This document shows, one piece after another, positions 1 to 8,000 of a stretch of DNA of 8,128 nt. Under the pieces are notes generated by a model. It did no database searches. It had not been told where the DNA came from and saw nothing but the letters and a program-made list of their open reading frames with translations. The translations under genes were made by a program, and so were the position numbers. Source of the stretch: Candidatus Gastranaerophilales bacterium (GTDB lineage Bacteria; Cyanobacteriota; Vampirovibrionia; Gastranaerophilales; Gastranaerophilaceae). Position 1 is the stretch's first letter. Each line of letters opens with the position of its first letter. The DNA is taken from contig CAADWU010000005.1 in NCBI GenBank assembly GCA_900752845.1, positions 1 through 8,128 on the forward strand, read 5' to 3'.

Positions 1-866
1 CTTTTGCTGATACGATTGCAAAATATCCTAACCAGTTCGGACAAATTTACATCGGTCTGTGTAAAGCAGGGGAAGATTCCGGTGAATTGGAAAAAACATT
101 ACAGCGTTTGTTGGAACTGTTAAGTAAAGAAGCTGCTATCAGAGGTAAAGTAATCGGTACGTTGATGTATCCGATGTTCGTAATTGTGCTGGCGGTTATT
201 ATCGTACTTGTAATGTTAATGTTCGTATTCCCTGTATTTAAGGAAATGTTTGACGGTATGGGGAAAGAATTACCTTGGATTACTGCAACATTAATGAGTG
301 CCGGTATATTTTTGAAAACTTACTGGTTCTTTGTTCCGTTAATTCTCGGTTCAATCTTCGGGTTCTGTGCATTCATTATGAACTGGCAGCCAAGTAAAAG
401 AAAAATTGATGAGTGGGTTTTGAAAGTTCCTTTACTTTCAGACTTAATTCAGTATTCAAACTTTGCTAACTTTATTGCGGTTATGCAGGTTGCTTATGAT
501 GCAGGTGTTCCTATTATTGAATGTTTATATCTGGCTAACATGACTTTAACAAATTACACGTTAAAGGTTAAAATTGAAACTGCGACATTAAAAGTTCAAC
601 AAGGGCAGCACCTTTCTATTGCACTTCGTTCAACTCGTGTAATGCCTAAAATGATTTTGTTTATGATAGCTACAGGTGAACAATCCGGTCGTTTGGGTGA
701 TATGCTTCTGCAAGCTACATCATTCATTGATAAAAAACTTGATGCAATTATTGATACTATGACTAAGATGATTGAGCCGATAATGTTGATTGTAATCGGT
801 AGTATCGTATTAACACTGGCATTGGCATTGTACTTACCGCTGTTCAACTCTTATATGTCTGATTAA
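1..866 (+). CDS. Type IV pilus / type II secretion inner-membrane platform protein (PilC/GspF family), 5' truncated
   Basis: The reading frame is open from the first full codon at position 3 to TAA at 864-866, giving 287 visible residues. The TTG at 87 is internal: upstream codons read FADTIAKYPNQFGQIYIGL and then CKAGEDSGELEKTL, the typical 'AGExSGxL' end of a first GspF domain. A long hydrophobic segment follows (nt ~150-240, YPMFVIVLAVIIVLVMLMFV), then a second near 310-380. A second GspF domain comes next, with LLSDLIQYSNFANFIAVM and a repeat of the signature as ATGEQSGRLGDML (nt ~670-710). The C-terminal membrane helix ends in ALALYLPLFNSYMSD, the usual family ending. Family members run about 400 residues, so roughly a quarter to a third lies off the left edge. 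Known role: this polytopic protein sits in the inner membrane and couples the assembly ATPase to pilin or pseudopilin extrusion. Pilus and secretion paralogues cannot be separated here, so no symbol is given. Confidence 0.93.
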   Translation, partial: FADTIAKYPNQFGQIYIGLCKAGEDSGELEKTLQRLLELLSKEAAIRGKVIGTLMYPMFVIVLAVIIVLVMLMFVFPVFKEMFDGMGKELPWITATLMSAGIFLKTYWFFVPLILGSIFGFCAFIMNWQPSKRKIDEWVLKVPLLSDLIQYSNFANFIAVMQVAYDAGVPIIECLYLANMTLTNYTLKVKIETATLKVQQGQHLSIALRSTRVMPKMILFMIATGEQSGRLGDMLLQATSFIDKKLDAIIDTMTKMIEPIMLIVIGSIVLTLALALYLPLFNSYMSD

Positions 867-1690
867 TGGTAGCAATGATGAATAAAACTTATGTTATAAC
901 AGGCGCTACATCAGGTATTGGAAATACTTTAGTAAAAGAATTCTGTAAAAATAATACTGTTTTTGCCGGATATCGTAACGAAAAGTATGTAGATGAGTTA
1001 GAAAAACTCGGTGCAATCCCATTTTACATTGATATGGAAAAGAAGGATTCAATAGCTCGGGCTTGTGCATTTATAAAATCAAAAACAAAAAATATAGATA
1101 CCATTATAAATGTTGCAGGGTGTGTAGTGGCCGGTGTTGTCGAAACCCTTGATGTTAATGAAATCAGAAAACAGTTTGAAATAAACACTTTTTCTCATTT
1201 GGATTTAACTCAAAAGCTTTTGCCTCTGCTAAAAGACGGCAAGGTTATAAATATAAGTTCAATGGCAAGTTATGGTGTTTTTCCTTTTGTTGCGCCTTAT
1301 TGTGCATCAAAAAGAGCATTAGACATTTTGTTTAATTCTCTTTCGGTTGAATCAGGTGTTAAAGTAGTTTCCGTTAAGCCCGGAGTAATTGCGACACCTC
1401 TATGGGGAAAATCAATTGAACTTAATAAGAATTCAATTGAAAACTGTAAAAACCATGAAAAAGAAATGCGTTATATGGTTGCAAATGCTTACAAAAATGA
1501 AAAGAACGGTCTTGATGTACACAAGGTTACCGATTTAATCATAAAAATTGATGCTATGAATAAACCTAAAGCCTCCTATACTGTAGGTTATGATGCAAAA
1601 TTTGCAGAATTATTATCCAAATTGCCACAAGACTGGATTAACAAATTGGTAAAACATGGGATAAAAGCTAAGGTTTCTTGCGTAAAATGA
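866..1690 (+). CDS. Short-chain dehydrogenase/reductase (classical SDR, Rossmann fold)
   Basis: A complete 274-residue cytoplasmic oxidoreductase. The N-terminal cofactor loop is T12-G-A-T-S-G-I-G19 (TGxxxGxG). Arg37 after the second strand (FAGYRN) hints at NADP(H) preference. INVAG (81-85) replaces the usual NNAG. The catalytic set is Asn107, Ser132 (in NISS), Tyr145 and Lys149 (YCASK), followed by the KPGV motif at 171-174. The length matches the classical family; the C-terminal ~90 residues, which would select substrate, are not diagnostic, so the substrate is unknown. The ATG at 866 overlaps the upstream stop as TAATG, suggesting translational coupling. An in-frame ATG at 878 gives MNKTYVITGATSGIG, a more typical N-terminus, and may be the real start; neither has a strong Shine-Dalgarno. 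The 3' end overlaps the opposite-strand gene by 23 bp. Confidence 0.93.
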   Translation: MVAMMNKTYVITGATSGIGNTLVKEFCKNNTVFAGYRNEKYVDELEKLGAIPFYIDMEKKDSIARACAFIKSKTKNIDTIINVAGCVVAGVVETLDVNEIRKQFEINTFSHLDLTQKLLPLLKDGKVINISSMASYGVFPFVAPYCASKRALDILFNSLSVESGVKVVSVKPGVIATPLWGKSIELNKNSIENCKNHEKEMRYMVANAYKNEKNGLDVHKVTDLIIKIDAMNKPKASYTVGYDAKFAELLSKLPQDWINKLVKHGIKAKVSCVK

Positions 1691-1904
1691 TTTCATAGTT
1701 TAGAACTTCTGCTATTTCAGCAAGTTCAGACACTCTCAATCTGTTATGTTTCATTTTGTTATACAGGTTGCGTATGCTGTCTTCTTTGCCGAAAAGCTCG
1801 TTAACAGCATATTTCAAGAGTGTCATATTAAGTCCCTCAAGGTTTGCAAGGAACTTTAATTGAGAACAAATGTTTCTGGTTTCGAGTTTAAATTCTTTTG
1901 CCAT
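1668..1904 (-). CDS. Small helix-turn-helix-like protein (putative DNA-binding regulator)
   Basis: A 78-residue product starting MAKEFKLETRNICSQLKF and ending EIILRKKP. The frame extends upstream to an ATG at 1938-1940, but I chose the ATG at 1902-1904: the longer start lies inside the -35 box of a near-consensus promoter, and its extra residues (MKYHVKYVIIFN) look like translated promoter. The central and C-terminal part reads MTLLKYAVNELFG, then SIRNLYNKMKHNRLRVSELAEIAEVLNYEI. This resembles the second half of Cro/CI-type HTH domains, in which a Ser/Asn-rich recognition helix is followed by 'E-aeIAevLgyei'. I recognise this only by pattern; no catalytic residues or membrane segment are visible. 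It is convergent with the reductase and divergent from rimO, with a palindromic operator-like array just upstream, which would suit autoregulation. Function otherwise unknown. Confidence 0.72.
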   Translation of the reverse strand: MAKEFKLETRNICSQLKFLANLEGLNMTLLKYAVNELFGKEDSIRNLYNKMKHNRLRVSELAEIAEVLNYEIILRKKP

Positions 1905-1911
1905 ATTAAAA

Positions 1912-1940
1912 ATTATAACATATTTGACATGATATTTCAA
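1912..1940 (-). promoter_or_regulatory. Near-consensus sigma70-type promoter of the small HTH-like gene, predicted leaderless
   Basis: Read on the minus strand, TTGAAA (1940-1935) is followed by a 17-bp spacer and a perfect TATAAT (1917-1912). An extended -10 TG lies one base before TATAAT. Only seven bases (1911-1905) separate the -10 box from the ATG at 1904, so transcription should begin at or next to the A of the start codon, leaving no room for a ribosome binding site. The promoter match is seen directly; the leaderless mRNA is inferred. Confidence 0.7.
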
Positions 1941-1974
1941 TATATAATGAAATAATTCATTATATAATGAATTA
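1941..1974. promoter_or_regulatory. Palindromic operator-like array (three TATATAATGAA half-sites)
   Basis: The 11-mer TATATAATGAA occurs at 1941-1951 (+), on the minus strand at 1966-1956, and again at 1961-1971 (+). The second and third copies overlap to form a perfect 22-bp palindrome at 1953-1974. The first and second form an 11-bp inverted repeat with a 4-base spacer, and the first and third are direct repeats 20 bp apart, about two helical turns. The array sits immediately upstream of the HTH-gene -35 box and about 40 bp before the rimO -35. This is the expected geometry for an operator controlling one or both genes. The high AT content makes some chance symmetry possible, but 22 perfect bases plus a third copy is more than composition alone would readily give. 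Confidence 0.5.
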
Positions 1975-2013
1975 ATTATTTAACCTGACAAATGCTATCA
2001 TCCACGAGGTTAC

Positions 2014-2043
2014 TTGTAAAAATCTTTATATTTGTGCTAATAT
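2014..2043 (+). promoter_or_regulatory. Candidate rimO promoter
   Basis: TTGTAA (2014-2019), an 18-bp spacer and TAATAT (2038-2043), with an extended -10 TG at 2035-2036. Initiation near 2050 would give a leader of about 24 bases containing the ribosome binding site GAGAGG (2062-2067), six bases before the ATG at 2074. Both hexamers are imperfect, so the assignment is moderate. Confidence 0.5.
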
Positions 2044-2073
2044 AGCCATAAATTATTACTTGAGAGGTAAAAT

Positions 2074-3378
2074 ATGAAAATAGCTTTGTTAAATCATGGA
2101 TGCGCAAAAAACCTGGTAGACAGTGAGTTGATGCTGGGACTGCTTGCACAAAAAGGACATGAAGTTACTCTGGATGAAAATGATGCTGAAATTGTAGTAA
2201 TTAATACCTGTTCTTTTATTCATGATGCGGAAAAAGAATCTGTTCAAGCTATTTTACAAATGGTTCAAGACGGCAAAAAAGTTATTGTAACAGGGTGCCT
2301 TCCTCAAAAGTATAAAGGTGAACTTAAAAAAGCTATTCCGGAAATTTCAGGAATGATAGGAACTTCAGATATAAAAGAGATTGTTGATGTTGTTGATAAA
2401 GTAGCTCATGACAAGAAATATATTTCTAAAGTTTCTGAAAAACCCGAATATATTTATCCTGAAAACATTGAAAGACAACAGATTACAGTCGGAGCAAGTT
2501 CTTATATAAAAATTGCAGACGGTTGTAATTATCATTGCGGATATTGTATTATTCCTCAGCTTCGTGGTGAATATCATTCCAGAACCATTGAAAATATTGT
2601 TGATGAAGCAAAATCTCTTGTTCAAAAAGGTGTTACCGAAATTGTGCTTATAGCACAGGATACAACAAGTTATGGTATTGATTTATATGGAAAACAAGCT
2701 TTACCGCAGCTTTTAAAGGAATTAAACAAAATTGAAGGTCTTGGATGGATTAGAATAATGTATGCGTATCCTTCACAAATGAGTGAAGAATTAATGGATG
2801 CTATTGCAAATCTTGATAAGGTTGTAAAATATATAGATCTGCCATTGCAGCATTATAATGTGGATATTCTTAAAGCTATGCGCAGACCGGCTTTTGATTA
2901 TGATGAATTGATTAAAAAGATCAGAAACAAAATACCTGATGTTGCAATAAGAACAGCATTTATTGTCGGATATCCCGGCGAAACTGATGAGCAGTTTAAT
3001 GAGCTTTATGAATTTGTAAAGCGTGCAAAATTCGATAAAATGGGCGTTTTTGAATATTCAAGAGAAAAAAATACTGCTTCATATTCCATGCTTGAGCAAG
3101 TTCCGGCAAAAATCAAAAAACAAAGACATAAAAAACTTATGTCATTACAACAAAAAATATCAAGAGAAATAAACGAAAAATATGTAGGTGAAACAATACC
3201 TTGTATTGTAGAAGGTTATACCGATGACGGAATTGTTTTAATGCGATCTCAACATGATGCACCTGAAATTGACGGTATGGTATATGCTACAACAGATAAA
3301 GCTGTTGTTCCCGGTGATATTGAAAACGTACTGATTGAACGTGCTGACGAATACGATTTATATGGGAGTTTAAATTAA
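2074..3378 (+). CDS. rimO: Ribosomal protein S12 (Asp89-type) methylthiotransferase RimO
   Basis: A complete 434-residue radical-SAM enzyme of normal family length. It carries out beta-methylthiolation of the conserved aspartate of ribosomal protein S12 in the cytoplasm, using S-adenosylmethionine and two iron-sulfur clusters. The N-terminal methylthiotransferase domain (about 1-115) shows its three cluster cysteines: Cys10 (HGCAKN), Cys46 (NTCSF) and Cys75 (TGCLPQ). The radical-SAM core (about 137-370) has the CxxxCxxC motif at Cys151, Cys155 and Cys158 in ADGCNYHCGYCIIP. AQDTTSYGIDLYG, PLQHYN and RTAFIVGYPGET are typical of RimO rather than of the tRNA enzyme MiaB. A TRAM domain (about 370-434) closes the protein. 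The start is secure: GAGAGG lies six bases upstream and the alignment begins at residue 1. No key residue is missing. It appears to be transcribed on its own from the divergent regulatory region. Confidence 0.96.
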   Translation: MKIALLNHGCAKNLVDSELMLGLLAQKGHEVTLDENDAEIVVINTCSFIHDAEKESVQAILQMVQDGKKVIVTGCLPQKYKGELKKAIPEISGMIGTSDIKEIVDVVDKVAHDKKYISKVSEKPEYIYPENIERQQITVGASSYIKIADGCNYHCGYCIIPQLRGEYHSRTIENIVDEAKSLVQKGVTEIVLIAQDTTSYGIDLYGKQALPQLLKELNKIEGLGWIRIMYAYPSQMSEELMDAIANLDKVVKYIDLPLQHYNVDILKAMRRPAFDYDELIKKIRNKIPDVAIRTAFIVGYPGETDEQFNELYEFVKRAKFDKMGVFEYSREKNTASYSMLEQVPAKIKKQRHKKLMSLQQKISREINEKYVGETIPCIVEGYTDDGIVLMRSQHDAPEIDGMVYATTDKAVVPGDIENVLIERADEYDLYGSLN

Positions 3379-3387
3379 ACCGTATTA

Positions 3388-3396
3388 TGATATAAT
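3388..3396 (+). promoter_or_regulatory. Extended -10 promoter for the flippase gene
   Basis: TGATATAAT is a perfect extended -10 (TG-n-TATAAT) in the 42-bp gap after rimO. The -35 region is weak: only AT-rich sequence such as TTTAAA at 3369-3374, inside the rimO stop region, with a 16-bp spacer. Initiation near 3403-3404 would leave about 17 bases of leader, including AGGA at 3411-3414 six bases before the ATG. It suggests the flippase has its own transcription in addition to any read-through from rimO. Confidence 0.5.
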
Positions 3397-3420
3397 ACAT
3401 TGTAGTATTTAGGATTAGCG

Positions 3421-4875
3421 ATGGAATTTATAGAAAACAGAGAAGTTGAAAAAGAACAGTTGAAGGCTATTTGCAGGGATATGTTGAAGTATTCTCCTTC
3501 AAAGATTTGCGGCATGTTAGGAAATGCAATTATCGTACCGGTTTACACAAGCCTTTTATCGCCCGAGCAGTATGGCTTATATTCTCTTTCAATTGCGCTG
3601 TTGTCTTTCTTATGTATTATTTTCTCGGACTGGATCGGGCTTTCGGGTTTAAGATTTTTTAAACAGCACCAGATGACACAAGACATGCCTAAATACTTAA
3701 CAACGCTTGTTACAATGCTTGTTACAAATATATTTCTAATGTTTCTTGTGGCATTTATTTTTCGTGAAAACTTTTATGCATTTTTCAAAATCCCTGCAAA
3801 ATACTTTTTTGCGATTTTACTTTTGATAATTCCTGTTGCCATAAGAGCATTGTTATTCCAGCTTTTAAGGGCGCAGTTAAAATCAATGTCCTTTACGCTT
3901 TCAACAATAATAAACCAATTTTTAACAATACTTTTATCAATTTTCTTTGTAAAATTCTTCCATTTAGGAGCTCTTGCATTGCTATTGGGCATGGGAATTT
4001 CGATATCATTAATTGATTTACTGTTAATTTATCAAAGTAATATTTTATCGTGGTTTAAACTTCAAAAGATTGAATGGCATTCGGTTTTACCAATTATAAA
4101 ATACGGTATTCCAATTGCAGCGACTTCTTTGAGTGCGTGGATTATAAACCAGAGTAATAAATTTATCATGAACAGTATTCATGGTTTTTCGGAAGTAGGT
4201 ATTGTCGGTGTTGCATACGGGTTAACACTGCCGCTTTTAATGACAATATTCTCAATAATTACTGTTGCTGCAATACCTCGCATTATCAATATGTATGAGG
4301 AAAGAATAGATGTAAGACCTTTAATTTCAAGATTTGTAGGGTATTTTATTCTTGTTGCCCTGCCGGTTATTACTGTTATATCTATGTATTCCGTTGATTA
4401 TGTACAGATGCTTTCATCAAATGATAGATTTTTAACTGCATTTAAATTAATTCCGTACTTTGCTTTCGGAACTTTCTTTATGGCATTAACTGATTACACT
4501 ACATTGCAGTATCATTTGGCAAACAAAACTTATATTGAATTTATAATCAAACTGACTTCAGGGATAGTAGGAGTAGTTTTAAATATTTTATTAATTCCGA
4601 AATATGGTTTAATAGGTGTGGGCATAGCTACATTAAGTGCTAATTTCTTATACTTTTTGCTAAGTGTAATAATAGTATTACCCGGTTTAAGACTGATTTC
4701 TCCAAATAGGACTATTATTAGAATGATTCTTTCTTATATTCCTTTTGCAGCTTTGTATGTAGTATTCAATAAATATACAAATTTGCCTGCTTTATTTGAA
4801 ATGACATCGTTGATGCTTATTTTCTATTTATGCTACTGGGGCTTAAGCCGTACAATATTAAAGCGTCCTGAATAG
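3421..4875 (+). CDS. Polysaccharide-type flippase, MOP superfamily (Wzx/PST-like)
   Basis: A complete 484-residue integral inner-membrane protein, by eye with about 12-14 hydrophobic helices and short polar loops along its whole length. Family signs are the N-terminal KYSPSKICGMLGNAIIVPVY and LLSPEQYGLYSLSIALLSF (the usual 'GxYsl' amphipathic entry), and a second-half LNILLIPKYGLIGVGIAT at residues 387-404, a hallmark of oligosaccharide-unit translocases. Members of this family move lipid-linked sugar units (O-antigen, capsule, exopolysaccharide or related) from the cytoplasmic to the periplasmic leaflet. The cargo cannot be read from sequence, and no glycosyltransferase, ligase or polymerase gene lies alongside. 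The start is supported by AGGA six bases upstream; ATG at residue 20 is possible but has poor ribosome-binding spacing. The gene follows rimO by 42 bp and precedes the adhesin by 218 bp on the same strand. Confidence 0.88.
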   Translation: MEFIENREVEKEQLKAICRDMLKYSPSKICGMLGNAIIVPVYTSLLSPEQYGLYSLSIALLSFLCIIFSDWIGLSGLRFFKQHQMTQDMPKYLTTLVTMLVTNIFLMFLVAFIFRENFYAFFKIPAKYFFAILLLIIPVAIRALLFQLLRAQLKSMSFTLSTIINQFLTILLSIFFVKFFHLGALALLLGMGISISLIDLLLIYQSNILSWFKLQKIEWHSVLPIIKYGIPIAATSLSAWIINQSNKFIMNSIHGFSEVGIVGVAYGLTLPLLMTIFSIITVAAIPRIINMYEERIDVRPLISRFVGYFILVALPVITVISMYSVDYVQMLSSNDRFLTAFKLIPYFAFGTFFMALTDYTTLQYHLANKTYIEFIIKLTSGIVGVVLNILLIPKYGLIGVGIATLSANFLYFLLSVIIVLPGLRLISPNRTIIRMILSYIPFAALYVVFNKYTNLPALFEMTSLMLIFYLCYWGLSRTILKRPE

Positions 4876-5093
4876 CTGATAAACAAGGCTTTACATTTGT
4901 TAATAAAGTAGCAACAAAAATTTATCATATACATTATATGTTTATGAATAAAAGTCTTTGTGCAAATTATTAAAAAAAATTAATAAAAAATAGAAAATTC
5001 GATACTCTCTTGGTAAAATTTGCATGCTGGACAAATAAATTGAAAATAATTAACTTAATAAAAATTAGGGAAAAATTGAAAGGAAGTAAAAAC
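4876..5093 (+). promoter_or_regulatory. AT-rich intergenic leader of the adhesin gene
   Basis: This 218-bp stretch has no credible open reading frame. It holds a short inverted repeat CATATA-CAT-TATATG (4926-4940) and an all-AT inverted repeat TTATTAA-A6-TTAATAA (4967-4986). A strong ribosome binding site AGGAAG (5081-5086) sits seven bases before the adhesin ATG. A possible promoter is TTGTGC (4958-4963), 17 bp, TAATAA (4981-4986), but it is weak and overlaps the AT repeat. I see no GC-rich hairpin with a T-run that would clearly terminate the flippase transcript. Confidence 0.4.
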
Positions 5094-8000
5094 ATGATTC
5101 AGATAAAAGCCGGTAAACGAAAAGTTGTAGCTTCGTTATTGACCTTTTGTTTCTTCTTGCAGCAATCTTTCTGTTTGCAGGTATTAGCAACAAATATATC
5201 TGGTGTTAACGGAAACAATGGCGTTTTTGATATTACCCCGACTGCGAAAAACCCCGCCGGCGATATAGGTTTCAGAAAATATCAGAACTTCGAACTAAGC
5301 GAAGGTGATATTGCTAATTTAATATTCCACTTACAAGGTCAGGATTTATCAAAATTTGTAAACCTTGTGGACAATACAATTAATATTCAAGGTATTGTTA
5401 ATGCCGTAAACAAAAATGGTGATTTTAACAACGGGCATGCCGTATTTATATCGCCGAACGGAATGGTTGTAGGAGCAAGCGGTGTATTAAATGTTGGTTC
5501 TTTATCTGTATTAACACCTGATCAGGAATCTTATGATAAATATAAAAGCGACTTAAGCCGTCCTTCTTTAATCAAAGATTACGAATCAAGATTAGGACAA
5601 GGTAATGCTACAGTGCAAATCGACGGTAAAGTTTTAGCACGTGACCTTGTTGATATAAAAGCTGCAAATGTAAATATTTCTCAAAATGCTGCTATTATGT
5701 CAGGTGTAAAAGATGCAACAAAACTTATTTCAAATGCCCAGGCTGAAGCATTGTTTAATCAGTTGGTAAAAGCTGATAATACGGTTAGCGGAAATTCTTT
5801 TGCTAATGAAAGCGGTACAATTAAAATTACATCATACGGCTCAAACGGCGGTGTAAATGTTGCAGGCACAATGAAAAATTTTGGTGCGGGCAATACGGAA
5901 ATTACAAATTCAGGTTCTAAAGGAATTTCTGTTTCAGGAAATATTTCTAACGGAAACGGTAATACTACTTTAAACAACTCAAACGGTGCAATAAATATTT
6001 CGGGAACAGCTGTTAACAATAACGGAACAATGTCATTGTTGAATACAGGTTCAGGAATTAAAATTGCTTCAACAGGAAAAGTTTCAAACAGTGGAACATT
6101 GTTAGTTTCAAACAACGGTTCTGACGGTATGCAAATTGACGGGAATGTTTCTAATAAAAAAGGCAATGCTTCATTCACTAACGAAGCGGGAGAATTGTTA
6201 GTAAACGGAACTGTTTCAAATAACGGTGCTAAATTAACAATGACTAATACAGGCTCAGGTTTAAAAATATCTTCAACAGGCAAGGTTGAAAATATTGGAG
6301 AACTTGCAATGTCAAACAACGGTTCTGACGGTTTGGTAATCGCTGGTGCCGTTAATAACCAAGGTACTGCAAATGTTACAAATACCGGCAGCGGAGAATT
6401 GCTTGTATCAGGTAATTATATTAATAAAGGTAATTCTACATTTACAAATAAAGGTTCAAAAGGTTTAACAATTAACGGTTCTGTTAATAACAACGGCAAA
6501 TTGTTATTTGATAACTCAGCAGCAGCTTTGACTGTTAACGGAACTGTTACTAACGTTGGTGAATTAACTGCAACCAACAGCGGAGCAAACGGACTTCTTG
6601 TTAACGGAACAATTACAAATTCTTCAGCAGATGCTAATTTAACCAACACAGGAACAAAGGGTATTATTATTTCTGATACTGCAAAAGTTACAAATAAAGA
6701 TAATGCAGTTAACTTAAATAATACTGCTAAAGGCGGTCTTTTGGTTAAAGGTTCTGTTAAAGGCAACGGAATTAATATTAACAACTCAAATTCAAATGTT
6801 GTTATCGGACACACAACAGGTAAAGATTATGTTACTTCGACATCTGATGTAAACATTAATATTAAAGACGGAAGTTTATTAAATTCAGGAACAAAAGCTA
6901 ATTTAATTAAAGCTGACAAAAATTTAAATATTGAAGTTCAAAACGGAACAATCGGACTTGGTGTTGGAAACTGTGAAGACGGTGTTTGCACAGGTGTTGA
7001 CCCAAATTCACGAGATTTTGAAAAATCTGTTAACGTAAATGTTGCAGGTAAAATTAACGCACAAACAAAAGATACTAAAAATACAAATGATAATTTACTA
7101 ATAAATATGGCAAGTCGTGGTTCTGACATGAATATCGACAAAATTCACGCAGATGGCAGAGTTATTCTTCTTGCTGATTATGATGAAAACGGTAAGTCTG
7201 GTTCATTGTTGAATGCTGCAACAGATGCGGCTCTAGCAAATGTACAGGGAACTTCTATTTCATTAATTGCCAGCGATAATATCGGTGCTGCTGATAATAA
7301 GTTAACTTTTAACCAAACTGATGTTAATGGCGGTATGGATTTGTTAGCAATCAACGATATAAATATTAAAGGCTTGGATGATAAATACACACAAACTAAT
7401 ATTTGTACAATGATTTCACGAGAAGGCAATATAGATGCAGAATTTTCAGGTAATACAAATATTAGAGAAATTACAGCTGCTAACGATATCAAATTAGTTA
7501 CACGTGGTGCTGAGTTAAATATTGAAAACTTAGGAAAAGTTCCTTATACTCCTGAAGATTATTATGGACCAAATGAAAATATTGCTCCTAAAAAAGTAGA
7601 CCTTACTGCTTTAGATATAAATAAAGGTACAAGAAAAGATCCTTTACTTGCAGATTCTGTTGTGAAAGTTACAAACGGCAGAGTTCAAGATGGTGGAAAA
7701 ATAAATGTAGTAGCAGATAACGTATATATTGACGGTGAATACACTTCACAAGGTAAAGACGGGTTCTTTACAAGACCTGATGACAGTACGAAACCTATTG
7801 AAGGTAAAGATGTCGAAATAACAAAACGACCTGTAAAACCTGAAGATGTAACGGCTATCGGTAGAGACGAAGACGAAAGAAACTACTACGAACCAACTGA
7901 TACAGATACTGACACAGACACAGATACCGATACAGACACTGACACTGATACAGACACTGATACAGACACAGATACCGATACAGATACTGACACAGACACA

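Noticed and set aside
87..866. TTG at 87 as the start of the platform protein
   Set aside because: Family-typical residues continue upstream of it in the same frame to the window edge, so it is an internal codon.
1924..1948. Plus-strand TTGACA (1924-1929) with TATAAT (1943-1948) as a promoter
   Set aside because: The spacer is only 13 bp, too short for a sigma70 promoter. The hexamers are explained by AT-rich sequence and the palindromic array.
4889..4908. CTTTA...TAAAG hairpin just after the flippase stop
   Set aside because: A 5-bp AT-rich stem with a 10-base loop and no U-tract; likely chance.
4967..4986. All-AT inverted repeat as a terminator of the flippase gene
   Set aside because: The 7-bp stem has no G or C and no following T-run on the plus strand; too weak to call a terminator.
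5759..7492. Four long antisense open frames opposite the adhesin
   Set aside because: They arise from the biased Asn/Gly/Thr codons of the beta-helix rungs read backwards. The sense frame has a signal peptide, ribosome binding site and domain structure; the antisense frames have none.
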